Source: Musa acuminata AAA Group
Lineage: Eukaryota; Streptophyta; Magnoliopsida; Zingiberales; Musaceae
Length of the DNA stretch: 64,000 bases
Reading direction: 5' to 3'
Assembly (NCBI RefSeq): GCF_036884655.1
Contig: NC_088342.1
Span: forward strand, 18,701,501 to 18,765,500
The position numbers and the translations under genes are program-made. Below are positions 53,171 to 64,000 of this stretch, in pieces. Positions within the stretch are counted from its first letter, which is position 1. Every line of letters begins with the position of its first letter. The notes beneath the pieces are model-generated. The model saw only the letters and a program-made list of their open reading frames with translations, had not been told where the DNA came from and did not search any database.

Positions 53171-53852
53171 GACAAAGGGGGAGATAAAAGATGCTAGCTC
53201 GCACAATTCAAGAAGAAAGCAAAAATTGCACTTCTCAAAAGAGAAGAAAGAACTTGCTTCTTGAACATCTCAAATTGTTAGCTTCCATGTTGTAAAATAA
53301 TGCAGCATTTTGTGAACTTGAATTTTTGCAAAGGAAGCAAAAATAATTGCACTTCTCAAAAGAGAAGAAATTGCCATCTTGAACATCACCAAGAATTACT
53401 AGCTTGAAATCTCAAGAAGATGCAAAAATATGCTATCTTGCACATCGCAAAGAAAAGCAAATATGCCAACTTGCACATCTTTAAATTTGTTAGTTTTTAT
53501 GTTGTAAAACTTGCATATCTAAAACTTGATAGCTTGCATGTTTTAATATGATATAGCACTTGGTAAATTTTTGCTAGCTTGCATGATGATAATAATGGAG
53601 ATTATATTTATCATGCAATGAGTTGAACTTATGTTTCCAAACATTTGAAAGTTACACTTCTAATGACAAAGGGGGAGAAGTATGACCATGTTATGCATGA
53701 TGAAATGTTGCAAATATTCATGATGAAATTTGCAATGACTTGAATTCAAGGTTCTATCAATATGACATATTGATAGGGGGAGTTTGTTTAAACTCTGGGA
53801 GTTAAGGATAACTTTGTCATCAATTGGTTGTTATCAACAAAAAGGGGGAGAT

Positions 53853-55490
53853 TGTTGAATCTCGTATTTTGATGATGAAATTAATTGATAAGTGTTTATG
53901 TTTTAATATGCAATTTGAGTGATGCAGGATGCTTCAATCGGGACAAGATAATTAAAGCAGGAAGAATCATGTTGGGCCGGAGGAAAACATGTCAGAAGAT
54001 TGGACGTTGAGCCGGAGGATCGATCGACGTATCGACAGAAGGCTTCGAGCTATGGATTTGGGCATCGGGCCAAGAAGAGCAGATATTGTGATAAGGATAT
54101 CGAAGTTGCGGAGTCAACTGGCCGATTGGGCAATAGGCCGCAAGAGACGATGATGCGTCGAAAAATCGAACGAAGCGTCGAGGGACCAATGACATGTCGG
54201 ACAACATGATTAATGCTTAGTATTAATTGTCTAGATCGAAGTGTGTTTTACATGTGCAGGATTAACTACGATAGCAAGACATGAAACAAAATGAAGTCCT
54301 GGAGTTAGGTATGAGTTTTCGTTGGGAGTTCGAGAGTTCGTCGGAAGTTTAGGCGTTTGTTAGAAGTTCTATCGGAACCAATTGAGAAGTCTCGGAGCTT
54401 GCTAGAGAAGCTCGTCGGAACTCACCAAGAAGATCATCGTGAAGTTTAGGAGCTTGTCGGGAGTCCACTGGAACATTGCCGAGAGCTCGTCGGAAGTTCG
54501 CCGGAGGATCGCCGGAAGCTCGCTAGAAGAAACTAGATTTACGGACTTGTTTAGCTTAGAATATGTCTTACGAATTGTAGTTAGCACGTAATTGGGTTTA
54601 GATTTGGGCCAACCCAATTAGGGGCTAGTTGGGCCCATGTAAGGACTATGTTGGGCCCAATGAGAGGCCTAAACAGTGCCCCAAGAAGTGGCATTGACGT
54701 GGCATAGTCTTCGAGACTGTGTTAGGTGGTGGTACCGCCCTTGGCAGGGTGCCAAGCGGTGGTACCGCCAGTCTGGGTGGTGGCACCGCCCAGCAAAGCC
54801 TCCCAAGCGGTGGTACTGCAAGACTGAGCGGTGGTACTGCCCAGTGCAATGTCAGTGTCAAATTGACACTAGCGGTGGAATCGCCCAGTGCAGGCGGTAG
54901 TACCGCCCGTGCCTAGGAAACCCGAGATGAGATGTTTTTAGGCTCCAAGTTTGAATCAACTTGAAGCCTATAAAATCCCCTCTCATCCCTGGTTAAAAGA
55001 TACAAGCACAGAGAGTTTAAAAGTGAAGAAACACTGTTGTAATCTCTTTAGAAATTCCCTCCTCCACTTATAAGTTTAGAATTCTATAAGAGAGGAGTGT
55101 GAGTGCTTGTAAGGGTTGTCTCCTAAACCCGGTAAAAGGAGAAGTGGGGTGTAAGAAGGAGGTTAATCTTCACCTATTAAAGGAAGATCAATAGTGGATG
55201 CTGATGGCCTCGACGGAGGAGGAATCGGCGGAGTGGATATAGGTCACGACGACCGAACCACTATAAAATTAGTGTGTTCTCTAGTTTGTATTTACTTCCT
55301 GCTATTTATATACTACAAACTAAATCTTTACTTGCCTACTGCATTCACTTCATAAACGTATGATTTTAAAGTTAAGTTTCCGAAATCGTTTTCAACATAA
55401 ATAGATTTTATAGTACGAAAGTTTTTGAAGATGTGATTTTACTACTGCACTAATTCACCCCCCCTCTTAGTGCCGACTCTGTTCCTAACA
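53853..55490 (+). repeat. Sirevirus-like LTR 2 (complete, shared)
   Basis: 1,638 bp, TGTTGAATCTCG ... TTCCTAACA. Seven GGCGGT..ACCGCC-type palindromic modules lie at about 54725-54908, followed by TATAAAA at 54969-54975, about 60 bp downstream. It serves both as the 3' LTR of copy A and as the 5' LTR of copy B. Confidence 0.92.
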
Positions 55491-57026
55491 ATTGGTATCA
55501 GAGCCTCATTTTCTCATTTGGTTTAACACCCAAAGAGAAATGACTCTTTTCGGCTTTCAAGAGGGTCACTCTCTTATTCATCCTCCCTTTTTCAATGGGA
55601 CGGACTACACTTATTGAAAAACTCGAATAAGAGTTTTCTTGCTTTCATTGAATCTTGGTTTTTGGCACACTCTTGAAATCACATACGAAGGCACTAGCAA
55701 AGTTAAGGATTCTAAAGTTAATTTTTTAATGGATGATTTTGAACTTTTTTGAATGAAGCCTAGCGAAACCATTGTTGACATGTACACCCGTTTTACGGAT
55801 GTTGTCAATGGTTTAAAAGCTCTTGGCAAATGCTATGATTCTTCTTGGTATTCACTAAAAATGTTGTATTTAAATTAACCATGATATGCTACTTGACATC
55901 TTGATAATTTATGATTTGAATTTTATTATGTAAAATTCCTTGTATTCATGAAATGTTTATCTCATCACCAAAATTCTTTTGATATTTTGAATGTGATAAA
56001 ATAAAATTATGCATGAAATATAAATGAGAATTTAATGATCATGCATGATAGAATGTAATGAATTTTGACATTTAGATACCATCATTTGAAAAGCTATGAT
56101 CATGTTGCCAAAATGATGTATCATGAATGCTTGAATATCATGATATGCCCATAATAATGATTGATTTATTTATATCATGCATGAAGTGAGGATACAAATG
56201 TAAGGTTTTGAAATTGTGTATATTTCAAGTTGAAATCATAATGATGCACAAACATATTGAAACAAGGTTGATAATTTACCTTTGTCATAATATGAAAATT
56301 GATATAAAGGGTCTTCCCTTCTTTTTGACAATGACAAAGGGGGAGATAAAATATGCTAGCTCACACAATTCAAGAAGAAAGCAAAAAATTACACTTCTCA
56401 AAAGAGAAGAAAGAACTTGCTTCTTAAACATATCAAATTGTCAGCTTCCATGTTGTAAAATAATGTAACATTTTGTGAACTTGCATTTTTGCAAAGGAAG
56501 CAAAAATAATCGCACTTCTCAAAAGAGAAGAAATTGCCATCTTGAATATCACCAAGAATTGCTAGCTTGAAATCTCAAGAAGATGCAAAAATATGCTATC
56601 TTGCACATCGCAAAGAAAAGCAAATATGCCAACTTGCAAATCTTTATATTTCCTAGCTTGTATGTTGTAAAACTTGCATATCTAAAATTTAATAGCTTGC
56701 ATGTTCTAATATGATATAGCACTTGGTAAATTTTTGCTAGCTTGCATGATGATAAAAATGGAGATTATGATTATCATGCAATGAGTTGAACTTATGTTTC
56801 CAAACATTTGAAAGTTACACTTCTAATGACAAAGGGGGAGAAGTATGATCATGTTATGCATGATAAAATGTTACAAATATTTATGATGAAATTTGCAATG
56901 ACTTGAATTCAGGTTGAATTCAAGGTTCTATCAATATGAAATATTGATAGGGGGAGTTTATTTAAACTCCGGGAGTTAAGGTTAACTCTGTCATCAATTG
57001 GTTGTCATCATAAAAAAGGAAAAGGT
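55491..57026 (+). mobile_element. Sirevirus-like internal region B, further deleted
   Basis: PBS ATTGGTATCAGAGCC, then a gag fragment (55541-55832, in-frame stops) that jumps at about 55833 to sequence equivalent to about 52668 in copy A, a loss of about 1.46 kb. Polypurine copies lie at 56336-56347 and 56831-56842. Ends at LTR 3. The terminal polypurine tract is altered (AAAAGGAAAAGG). Confidence 0.85.
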
Positions 57027-57746
57027 TGTTGAATCTCGTATTTTGATAATAAAACCAATTGATAAGTGTTTATATTTTAATATGCATTTTGAGTGACGCA
57101 AGATGCTTCGATCAGGATGAGACAATTAAAGCAGGAAGAATCATGTTGGGCCAGAGGAAAACATGTCAGAAGATTGGACGTCGGGCCGGAGGATCGGTCG
57201 ACGTATCGACAGAAGGTTTCGGGCCAAGAAGAGCGGATATTGCGCCAAGGATATCAGACTTGCAAACTCAACTGGCCGATTGGGCAATAGGCCGCAAGAG
57301 AGGACGATGCGCTGAAGAATCGGATGAAGCGTCGAGGGACCAATGATATGCCGGACAACATGATTAATGCTTAGTATTAATTGTCTAAATTGAAGTGTGT
57401 TTTACATGTGCAGGATTAATTGTGATAACAAGGCATGAAGCAAAATGAAGTCCCAAAGTCAAGGACGCGATTTCGTTGGGAGTTCGAGAGTTCATCGGAA
57501 GTCTGGACGTTCGTCGGAAGTTCTGTCGGAACCAGCTAAGAAGTCTCGGAGCTTGCCAGAGAAGCTCATCGGAACTCACTAAGAAGATCGTTGTGAAGTC
57601 CAGGAGCTTACTGGAAGTCTGCTGGAACATTGCCGAGAGATCGGCGGAAGTTCGCCAAAAGATCGTTGGAAGCTCGTCGGAAGAAACTAGACTTACGTAC
57701 TTGTTTAGCTTAGAATATGTCTTAGGAATCGTAGTTAGCACGTAAT
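57027..57746 (+). repeat. Sirevirus-like LTR 3, cut by element C
   Basis: The first ~720 bp of the same LTR, collinear with LTR 2 up to AGCACGTAAT. Element C is inserted there, so the expected TSD is GTAAT; the second copy would lie beyond the window. Confidence 0.85.
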
Positions 57747-58947
57747 TGTTAGGATCGGAGCGGCACTAAGAGGGGGGGGTGAATTAGTGCAGCGAATTAA
57801 AACGTCGGTTTTGACAAATCTTTCGTACGATAAAAAATTGAACTCGGAAGTGCTTAACTTGAAAGCGTATTCGTAAAGTTGTGCAGCAAAGGTAATGAGG
57901 AAATAAAGCATGTAAGAAGGTTTGCAGTAATGTAAATAGCAATAATGAAATGCAAACCAGAGATCACGCCGATTTTAAAATGGTTCGGTCAAATGACCTA
58001 CATCCACTTGCGGGGCCCTCTTCGATGAGGCTCCCACCTTCCACTAGCAAATCTCTTGAAGGGGAAGGGTAAATACCCCTCTTACAACTCTTTACAAGTG
58101 GTTCACACTCTTACAAATTTTCAGTAAGAAAGAAGGAGGTGAACACTCTAGCAAATTGAAAACAAGACTTGCTACGACTTTTCTAAGACCTTTCTCTCAA
58201 TCAATTGCTTCTCAAAAAGTTGTTATCTTAGCTGAGATTTGAGGGGTATTTATAGGCCTTAAGAGGATTCAAATTTGGGCTCCAAAATTTAAATTCTCTT
58301 TGGTTCCTGATGCTGGCGGTGCCACCGCCTGTTAGTGTTTGACACTGACAGTGGACTGGCGGTGCCACCGCTTGGCTCTCGGGTGCTGGGCGGTGCAACC
58401 GCCCAGTCTGGCGGTGCCACCGCCAGACCCTTCGGTTCACTGGTCGGGCTTTAAATTTAGCCCAAACCAAGTCTAATTTTGGGCCTAGTTGGCCCCTAAC
58501 CAGGATAAAAGATTATCTCTTAATCCTAATCCTAATTACATGTGAACTACATAACTAAAAACATCCTAAGCAAGTTTTCAACTGCGAATGCCGAGTCTTG
58601 TTCCGGTGAGCTTTCCGACGAACTTCTTCCGACGGACTCCCAGCAAGCTCCCGATCTTGTGATGACTTTAACGAGTAGCCGAGCCTTCTTGGTGATCTCC
58701 GCGAACCTTCGACGATCTCTTCGGCGAACTTCCGAAAATTCCGACAGGTTCCCGATTTCTTCTCGGTTGGTTCCGACAGCATTTCCAATGATTCTTCGGT
58801 CTCTTAAACGTCCATCGAACTTGACTCTGGTATTCTTGCTTTATGTTTTCTGGTTATCGTAGTTAATCATGCACACTTAACTCAATAATATGGATTAGGT
58901 CAATTAACCTATCAATTGATTTTATCATCAAAATTCGAGATTCAACA
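57747..58947 (-). repeat. Element C 3' LTR
   Basis: 1,201 bp; on the minus strand TGTTGAATCTCGAATTTTG ... GATCCTAACA. It has four GGCGGTG-CACCGCC-type modules at about 58313-58430 and a TATAAATA box on the minus strand at 58254-58247. It is related to, but shorter than and distinct from, the LTRs at 50175-57746. Confidence 0.92.
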
Positions 58948-58962
58948 ATCTCCCCCTTTTTT

Positions 58963-59866
58963 ATGATGACAATCAATTGATGACGGAGTTAAACGTAACT
59001 CCCCTTATCTATATGCCATATTATGAGAAGATAAAAACACTTGAATTCCATCCCATTGAATTCAAGCATAAACCGATAAGTTCTAATCGTAGAACTTATC
59101 GTTATTCTCATTAAGCAATAGTAAATACGAAACTTCGATGAAAATCATTTTCAAGTCAAATGATAAGGGACGATTTTCACTATGACAGGAGATAAAGATT
59201 TTCAACATGAATTTCATGATATAGATGTAAGGCATGCTTTCAATATAATCAATCAATCTTGAGATATTCTCAAGGATTTTGCAAGACATATAAGACATTC
59301 ATATTACATAATTAATCAATCTTGCGATATTCTCAAAGATTTTGCAAGGCATATAAGACATTCATATCACATATAAGTCATGCTATCAAAATGGTACAAG
59401 TCATCACTTTTCTCCCCCTTTGTCATCAACAAAAAGGAGATGAGACTTTGAAACACACAATTTGTGATCATCAAATCAATAGAGAAAAAAAAAATCAGCA
59501 TTAAGATTAATCATTCAAATTTGCCAAAAATATTTATCCAGAATTCATCTAAAAAAAATCAGCATTCATCCAGAAAAAAATCAGCATATATCCAGAATTT
59601 TAAAAATACATCTAAGAAGAAGGTTCAATTTTCGTTCAAAAGATGACAGGCTTCGAACTTGATATTAAGAGTAAACAGAACAGAATAAAAAGATACATCA
59701 ATTAATCTTTAGGAGGTAATCCATAGTGCTGATACATAACATCTATTTTTTGATTCATTTGTCGTAGTTCCTTCAAAATTTCAATTTGCTGGAGTTGAAT
59801 TTGTTCTTGCTGTGATTTGAGTTGGTCTTGTTGGAATTTGATCTGAGACAGTTCTGCCATAATGAG
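58963..59866 (-). other. Element C non-coding region between extra ORF and LTR
   Basis: Contains a second polypurine-like TCTCCCCCTTT (plus) near 59411 and a ~66-bp tandem duplication at about 59248-59378 built on 'tgcgatattctcaaagattt'. No ORF of note. Confidence 0.7.
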
Positions 59867-60817
59867 TCATTCAGAGGATGAAACAGGAGCTGAAGGTGGT
59901 GTGCCAAAGGGACTAGGAGGAGGAGATTCATTTCCCCTAAAAATTGGTGTTTCTGGTTGTTCTACTGGTGGAGGAATAGGATCAATCCTTCTAGGTTGCC
60001 TTACCCATATTCCATTGTTAAATGTGCACCTAAGTCTCTTTAGTAGATTTTTATTGATGATGTTATATCTATCACTTTGAATTGTTTCTTCATCGGGTGG
60101 GATGCAAATGTCATAGGCAAGAAGAAATCTAGTGATTAACCCCCCATATGGCAACATAGTATCTTTAGCTGTAATATCCTGCATGTGTTGCCGTATTGAG
60201 TATCCAAAACAGTTATGTTGACCGGTCATAATCCAATACATGGTGCTTATCTCTATTAGACTCATTTCATCAAGATGATATTGCTTAGGGAATAATATGC
60301 TTGTTATGATATGATGAAGAATCTTAGAGTTAAAAGGTAGTAAGTGTTCGCAACTCTTAGGTATTATTCTGAGGTCCGAGTTTGCAAAAATAGTTTTGAC
60401 AGCTTCGGTGTAAGTTGCTCCTATTATATTAACATCTCATTTACCTCTAAAATAGCAGCCCCTATCTTTTTCAGTGATTCCAATTAGTTCACAAATAGTA
60501 TTATCAGAAATCCTAATTTGTGTTCCTAAAAGGTAAGTACTTAGGCTATCGTTATCTACCCATAGGTTTGCATAAAAGAGCCTAACTAACCTAGGATAAA
60601 TTGGTTCATCTATTTGTAGGAGAGGTAGGGCCTCTAGATGAGCAAACCACCTAATGGGTTCTAAGTCTCTTAGTTCCTCGAGATCAACGTGTTTACCCTT
60701 ATGGATACATCTTGTTTCAAATTTTGGAAACCTAAGGGCCTCTTCTTTGGATCTAAAAAGATCGTGGTCATATGAATCTCCTTCAATCCTTTTCCCTTTT
60801 GATCTCTTAGGAGCCAT
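59867..60817 (-). pseudogene. Extra ORF of element C (putative plant transposon protein domain)
   Basis: From the ATG at 60817 one frame runs 317 codons to 59867, interrupted only by a TGA at 60439-60437. The protein begins with a basic stretch (MAPKRSKGKRIEG), then FPKFETRCIHKGKHVDLEEL, IRWFAHLEALPLL, YPRLVRLFYANL and YLLGTQIRISDNTICELIGI. This resembles the domain annotated as 'putative plant transposon protein', often found in plant retroelements, of unknown function. The Pro-rich C-terminus (PIPPPVEQPE, SPPPSPFGTPPSAP) is low complexity. It has no signal peptide or membrane helix, so it is not a classical envelope protein. Confidence 0.7.
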
Positions 60818-60820
60818 TAT

Positions 60821-60894
60821 CTAGACAAGATGATAGAAAAAAAAAAAAAATTGTAATGAGTAGGTAAAGCAAGAAGAGGAAGGAAAGATTTTAC
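60821..60894 (-). other. Possible 74-bp intron in the leader of the extra ORF
   Basis: On the minus strand ATGAG|GTAAAA at 60895/60894 and a T-rich tract followed by CTTGTCTAG|ATAATGG, with the acceptor AG at 60822-60821, three bases before the start codon. Length and polypyrimidine tract suit a plant intron. It is unproven without transcripts. Confidence 0.45.
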
Positions 60895-61019
60895 CTCATG
60901 GAGTGTTTCTTGGAGGATGGAGAGCTTGGACCAATAAGAATCCCTCTCCAAGACTTCTAGAGGTTAGAATGAGAGTTAGGAAGGTTTTTTGGAGAGTTTG
61001 AGGGAGGCCTTCTCGGGTT

Positions 61020-61160
61020 GGGGGCGGTGTCATTGCCGGCCCTAACCCTTGGTATTTAAAGGGTGTCTCGGGCGGTGCCACCGCCAAACCAAGCGGTGCC
61101 ACCGCCTGGCGCCCGAGCGCTCAGGCGGTGCTACCGCCGGTTCTGGCGGTGCCATCGCTG
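61020..61160 (-). promoter_or_regulatory. LTR-like palindrome cluster and TATA-like box before the extra ORF
   Basis: Five GGCGGTG-N-CACCGCC-type modules lie at about 61021-61155, two of them perfect in the core GGCGGTGCCACCGCC. On the minus strand they are followed by TTTAAATA (61060-61053) and then the leader of the extra ORF. The layout repeats that of the LTR promoters (modules, then TATA box), but it sits inside the element. Promoter activity is inference. Confidence 0.5.
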
Positions 61161-61353
61161 GCGTGCTACGGAAGAAGAAAGAAAATCCTTTCTTCCCCCT
61201 TTTGTTTTTCAGAGATGTTTGACTCAAGATAGGTTAAGATAATGAGTTGTACTTCAATATGTCATCTTGAATCGAAAGAGAAGGATCAAATTCACCGAGG
61301 AAAGGAGAGAGGATGAAAAACTTTATGGAAAATCCATTCAAACAAGTTTATTC

Positions 61354-62693
61354 TTAGGGACAATTTAACATACCTAATTCCCTTCCAGTGAATTCAAATT
61401 GGTCTTTATTCAAAGCTTTTGTAAATATATCTACTAATTGATGCTTTGTGTCAATGAATTCTAGAACAACATTATTGTTAAGGACATGATTGTATATGAA
61501 ATGATGCCTAACGTCGATGTGCTTAGTTCTAGAGTGCTGAATTGGATTTTTAGTAAGACATATGACACTAGTATTATCATCCAAACAACTTGTGCACAGC
61601 ATGCACTTGCAGCAATGTATTCGGCTTCCGCCGTAGATAGTGCAACTGAATTTTGTTTCTTGGAAGTCCAAGAAACAAGTGCATGTCCTAAAAATTGGTA
61701 TGTTCCGGATGTACTTTTTCTATCTATCCTGCATCCGCTAAAATTGGCATCTGCATAAGCTATTAAATCGAATTTTTCAGATTTTGGATACCACAATCTT
61801 AAATTTGGAGTTCCTTTAAGATACCTAAATATTCTTTTGACACTCTTAAGATGAGATAATTTAGGATTAGATTGAAACCTAGCGCAAAGTCCTACACTAA
61901 ACATAATATCCGGTCTAGTCGCGGTAAGATAGAGTAGACTACCTATCATTCCCCTATATGTTTTTTGATCGAAATTTTCACTATTTTCATCCATATCTAG
62001 CTTAGTCGCAGTACTCATAGGGGTGTTTATTGCTTTTGAATTATCCATGTTAAATCGTTTTAACAATTCTAATGTATATTTAGATTGGTTAAGAAATATA
62101 CCATCACTAAGTTGTTTGATTTGTAATCCTAAAAAGAAAGTTAATTCACCCATTAAACTCATTTCAAATTTATGACTCATACATTTGGCAAATGATTCAC
62201 ATAGTGATTCATCCGAAGAGCCAAAAATAATATCGTCAACATAAATTTGCACAATAAGAAAATTATTTTCAAAATTTTTGATAAACAATGTAGTATCAAC
62301 CTTGCCTTTGGTAAAATTATTCAAAATAAGAAAGGAACTAAGCCTTTCATACCAAGCTCTAGGAGCTTGTTTCAAGCCATAGAAAGCCTTAGTCAATTTG
62401 AATACATGATTAGGAAGAAGAGAATTTTCAAATCCGGGAGGTTGTTCGACATATACTTCTTCGGAAATAAAACCATTCAAGAAGGCACTTTTGACATCCA
62501 TTTGAAACAGTTTAAAATTATTACTACTAGTATAGGCAAGGAGCATCCTAATGGCTTCTAATCTTGCCACAGGAGCGAAGGTTTCTTCGTAGTCGATACA
62601 TTCTTCTTGGTTGAAACCTTTGGCCACTAATCTAGCCTTGTTTCTAACCATGATACCATTTTCGTCTTGCTTGTTTCTAAAGACCCATTTAGT
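61354..62693 (-). pseudogene. Element C pol: RT and RNase H, broken
   Basis: The main open frame (62651-61461) has the copia RT motifs [43 protein letters not shown] and RNase H with YADANFSG and [10 protein letters not shown]. At about 61570 the frame shifts, and the remaining RNase H ([27 protein letters not shown]) is read in another frame to 61354. The upstream junction with integrase is also broken by a palindromic lesion at 62681-62713. Confidence 0.9.
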
Positions 62694-62701
62694 ACTAATG
62701 A

Positions 62702-64000
62702 CTAAATGGGTCTAGGAACAAGCTTCCATACCTTATTCCTCTCAAATTGATTTAATTCCTCTTGCATTGCAATAACCCAAAAATAATCTTTTAAGGCCTC
62801 GTCAATGCATTTAGGTTCGATTTGAGAAAGGAAGGCGGTGTTAGCACAAAAATTCTTGAAAGAGGAACGAGTTTGAACCCCTTTTGATGTTTCTCCTATA
62901 ATTAGTTCCTTTGGATGAGCATTTATATACTTCCATTCCTTGGATAAGGAAATTTCGGAAGAAGGTGCATCCAAGTTGCTATTTTGAGGAGGGGGTTCAT
63001 TTAAGTTCAAATTATCAAAACCAAGATCATCATCAAAATCATTTTTCTTTAAATCAGAAACTTCATTAAAAACTACATGAATAGATTCTTTTATTACTAA
63101 GGTTCTTTTGTTAAAAATCTGAAAAGCCTTAGAAACGTAAGAGTAACCAAGAAAGATGCCTTCATCGGATTTAGCATCAAATTTTCCTAAGGCATCCCTT
63201 TCATTCAAAATAAAGCATTTACAACCGAAAACTTTAAAATAGGAAATATTTGGTTTTTTGTTGTTCCATAATTCATAGGGAGTTTTTGATTGGGATGGTC
63301 TTATTAGGACCCTATTCATGATGTAGCAAGTCGTATTTACGGCTTCGGCCCAAAAATACTTGGGTAGACTATATTCATTTAACATCGTTCTTGCCATTTC
63401 TTGTAGGTTTCTATTTTTTCTTTCAACTACTCCATTTTGTTGGGGATTCCTCGGAGTGGAGAAGTTGTGATTGTATTCATTAACTTCACAAAAATTTTGA
63501 AAGTCACGGTTTTGAAATTCGCCACCATGATCACTCCGAATTGATGAAATCATGAAACCTTTTTCGTTTTGAGTGAGTTTACAAAATTTAGAGAAACACT
63601 TGAAACAATCACTTTTGTGAGCCAAGAAATAGGTCCAAGTGTATCTAGTATAGTCATCCACAATTACAAACGCATATTTGCTTCCTCCTAGACTTGTCGT
63701 GTCAATTGGTCCAAATAAGTCCAAATGAATCAATTGTAATGGTCTAGTGGTGCTAATTTGAGTTTTTGGTTTGAAACTAGTTTTTATTTGTTTACCTAGT
63801 TGACATGCATCGCATACTTTGTCCTTAATAAACTTTATATTTGGAATTCCTCGTACTAATTCTCTAGATGAGATCTTAGATATTAGTTTCATGCTTGTAT
63901 GGCCTAGTCTCCTATGCCAAAGCCAAGCATCATCATTTAAAGCGGAGAAGCACATTTCATTACTTAGTTCATCAAGGTTGATGGTGTAGATATTATTTTG
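62702..64000 (-). CDS. Element C pol: GAG-pre-integrase and integrase, 5'-partial
   Basis: The frame is open from the window edge. It contains [12 protein letters not shown] and CDACQLGKQ (the HHCC zinc-binding module), then the integrase core with [27 protein letters not shown] and [11 protein letters not shown] (DDE triad), and the copia C-terminal region [25 protein letters not shown]. It ends in [10 protein letters not shown] followed by a stop caused by the lesion at 62681-62713. The protease lies beyond the window. Confidence 0.93.
   Translation of the reverse strand, partial: QNNIYTINLDELSNEMCFSALNDDAWLWHRRLGHTSMKLISKISSRELVRGIPNIKFIKDKVCDACQLGKQIKTSFKPKTQISTTRPLQLIHLDLFGPIDTTSLGGSKYAFVIVDDYTRYTWTYFLAHKSDCFKCFSKFCKLTQNEKGFMISSIRSDHGGEFQNRDFQNFCEVNEYNHNFSTPRNPQQNGVVERKNRNLQEMARTMLNEYSLPKYFWAEAVNTTCYIMNRVLIRPSQSKTPYELWNNKKPNISYFKVFGCKCFILNERDALGKFDAKSDEGIFLGYSYVSKAFQIFNKRTLVIKESIHVVFNEVSDLKKNDFDDDLGFDNLNLNEPPPQNSNLDAPSSEISLSKEWKYINAHPKELIIGETSKGVQTRSSFKNFCANTAFLSQIEPKCIDEALKDYFWVIAMQEELNQFERNKVWKLVPRPI

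Larger units (their letters stand above)
50855..53852 (+). mobile_element. Sirevirus-like copia internal region A, pol-less
   Basis: Starts with the PBS ATTGGTATCAAAGCC and ends with the polypurine tract AAAGGGGGAGAT at 53841-53852. In between are a broken gag and about 2.2 kb of AT-rich sequence without ORFs. Extra polypurine-like copies AAAGGGGGAGA lie at 53174-53185 and 53668-53679; repeated polypurine tracts upstream of the 3' LTR are a described hallmark of plant Sireviruses. No protease, integrase or RT remains. Confidence 0.8.
57747..64000 (-). mobile_element. Element C: Sirevirus-like copia element with extra ORF, partial
   Basis: A minus-strand element whose 3' LTR is 57747-58947, with polypurine tract (minus AAAAAAGGGGGAGAT) at 58948-58962. 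Going upstream are an extra ORF (59867-60817), pol (61354 to beyond 64000), and then the window ends; gag and the 5' LTR are outside. An ORF between pol and the 3' LTR is the position of the env-like gene in Sireviruses. pol has two frame breaks and the extra ORF one stop, so this copy is not autonomous. Confidence 0.9.

Overview
The window is nuclear DNA of a flowering plant. The AT-rich intergenic sequence, GT-AG introns and heavy load of Ty1/copia, Ty3/gypsy and hAT elements point to a monocot. The banana family (Musaceae) is my best guess from the repeat families, but this is an inference and not proved here. Only two host genes can be supported. One is a plus-strand receptor-like kinase of the ALE2 type, with recognisable coding exons from 6119 to 46078. 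The other is a small minus-strand gene (47138-47883) for an N-myristoylation-motif coiled-coil protein that ends convergently with it.

Layout. 1-3794: AT-rich intergenic sequence, starting with a diverged ~320-bp tandem duplication. 3795-6118: (TC)15 tract and the unresolved 5' end of the kinase gene. 6119-12621: six kinase-gene exons (extracellular, transmembrane and N-terminal kinase parts). 12622-45387: one 32.8-kb phase-2 intron, of which about 29 kb is transposon-derived. 45388-46078: last exon. 47138-47883: the coiled-coil gene. 48000-50174: plain intergenic. 50175-57746: a tandem LTR-internal-LTR-internal-LTR array of Sirevirus-like copia copies. 57747-64000: a minus-strand Sirevirus-like element inserted into the last LTR of that array and running off the window.

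The giant intron can be read as a stratigraphy, mostly with exact target-site duplications (TSDs). It holds (i) an old hAT element with a decayed transposase, which contains a second hAT element (TSD CCTTAATC), which in turn contains a solo copia LTR (TSD AGGAC); (ii) a 4.2-kb solo LTR (TSD ATATT) filled with a polypyrimidine tract and spaced hairpins; (iii) a non-autonomous gypsy-type element (F) whose 5' LTR received a second F LTR, which received a gypsy element E (TSD GGATC), which received an 8.8-kb copia element D (TSD TAGTG). Element D carries an exact in-frame tandem duplication of its reverse-transcriptase domain. The exon phases on both sides of the giant intron fit exactly, so the kinase gene looks intact.

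No wholly new system is demonstrated. The observations most worth following are the 32.8-kb intron, the duplicated RT domain, and the minus-strand Sirevirus-like element whose extra ORF has its own palindrome cluster, TATA-like box and 5'-leader intron.
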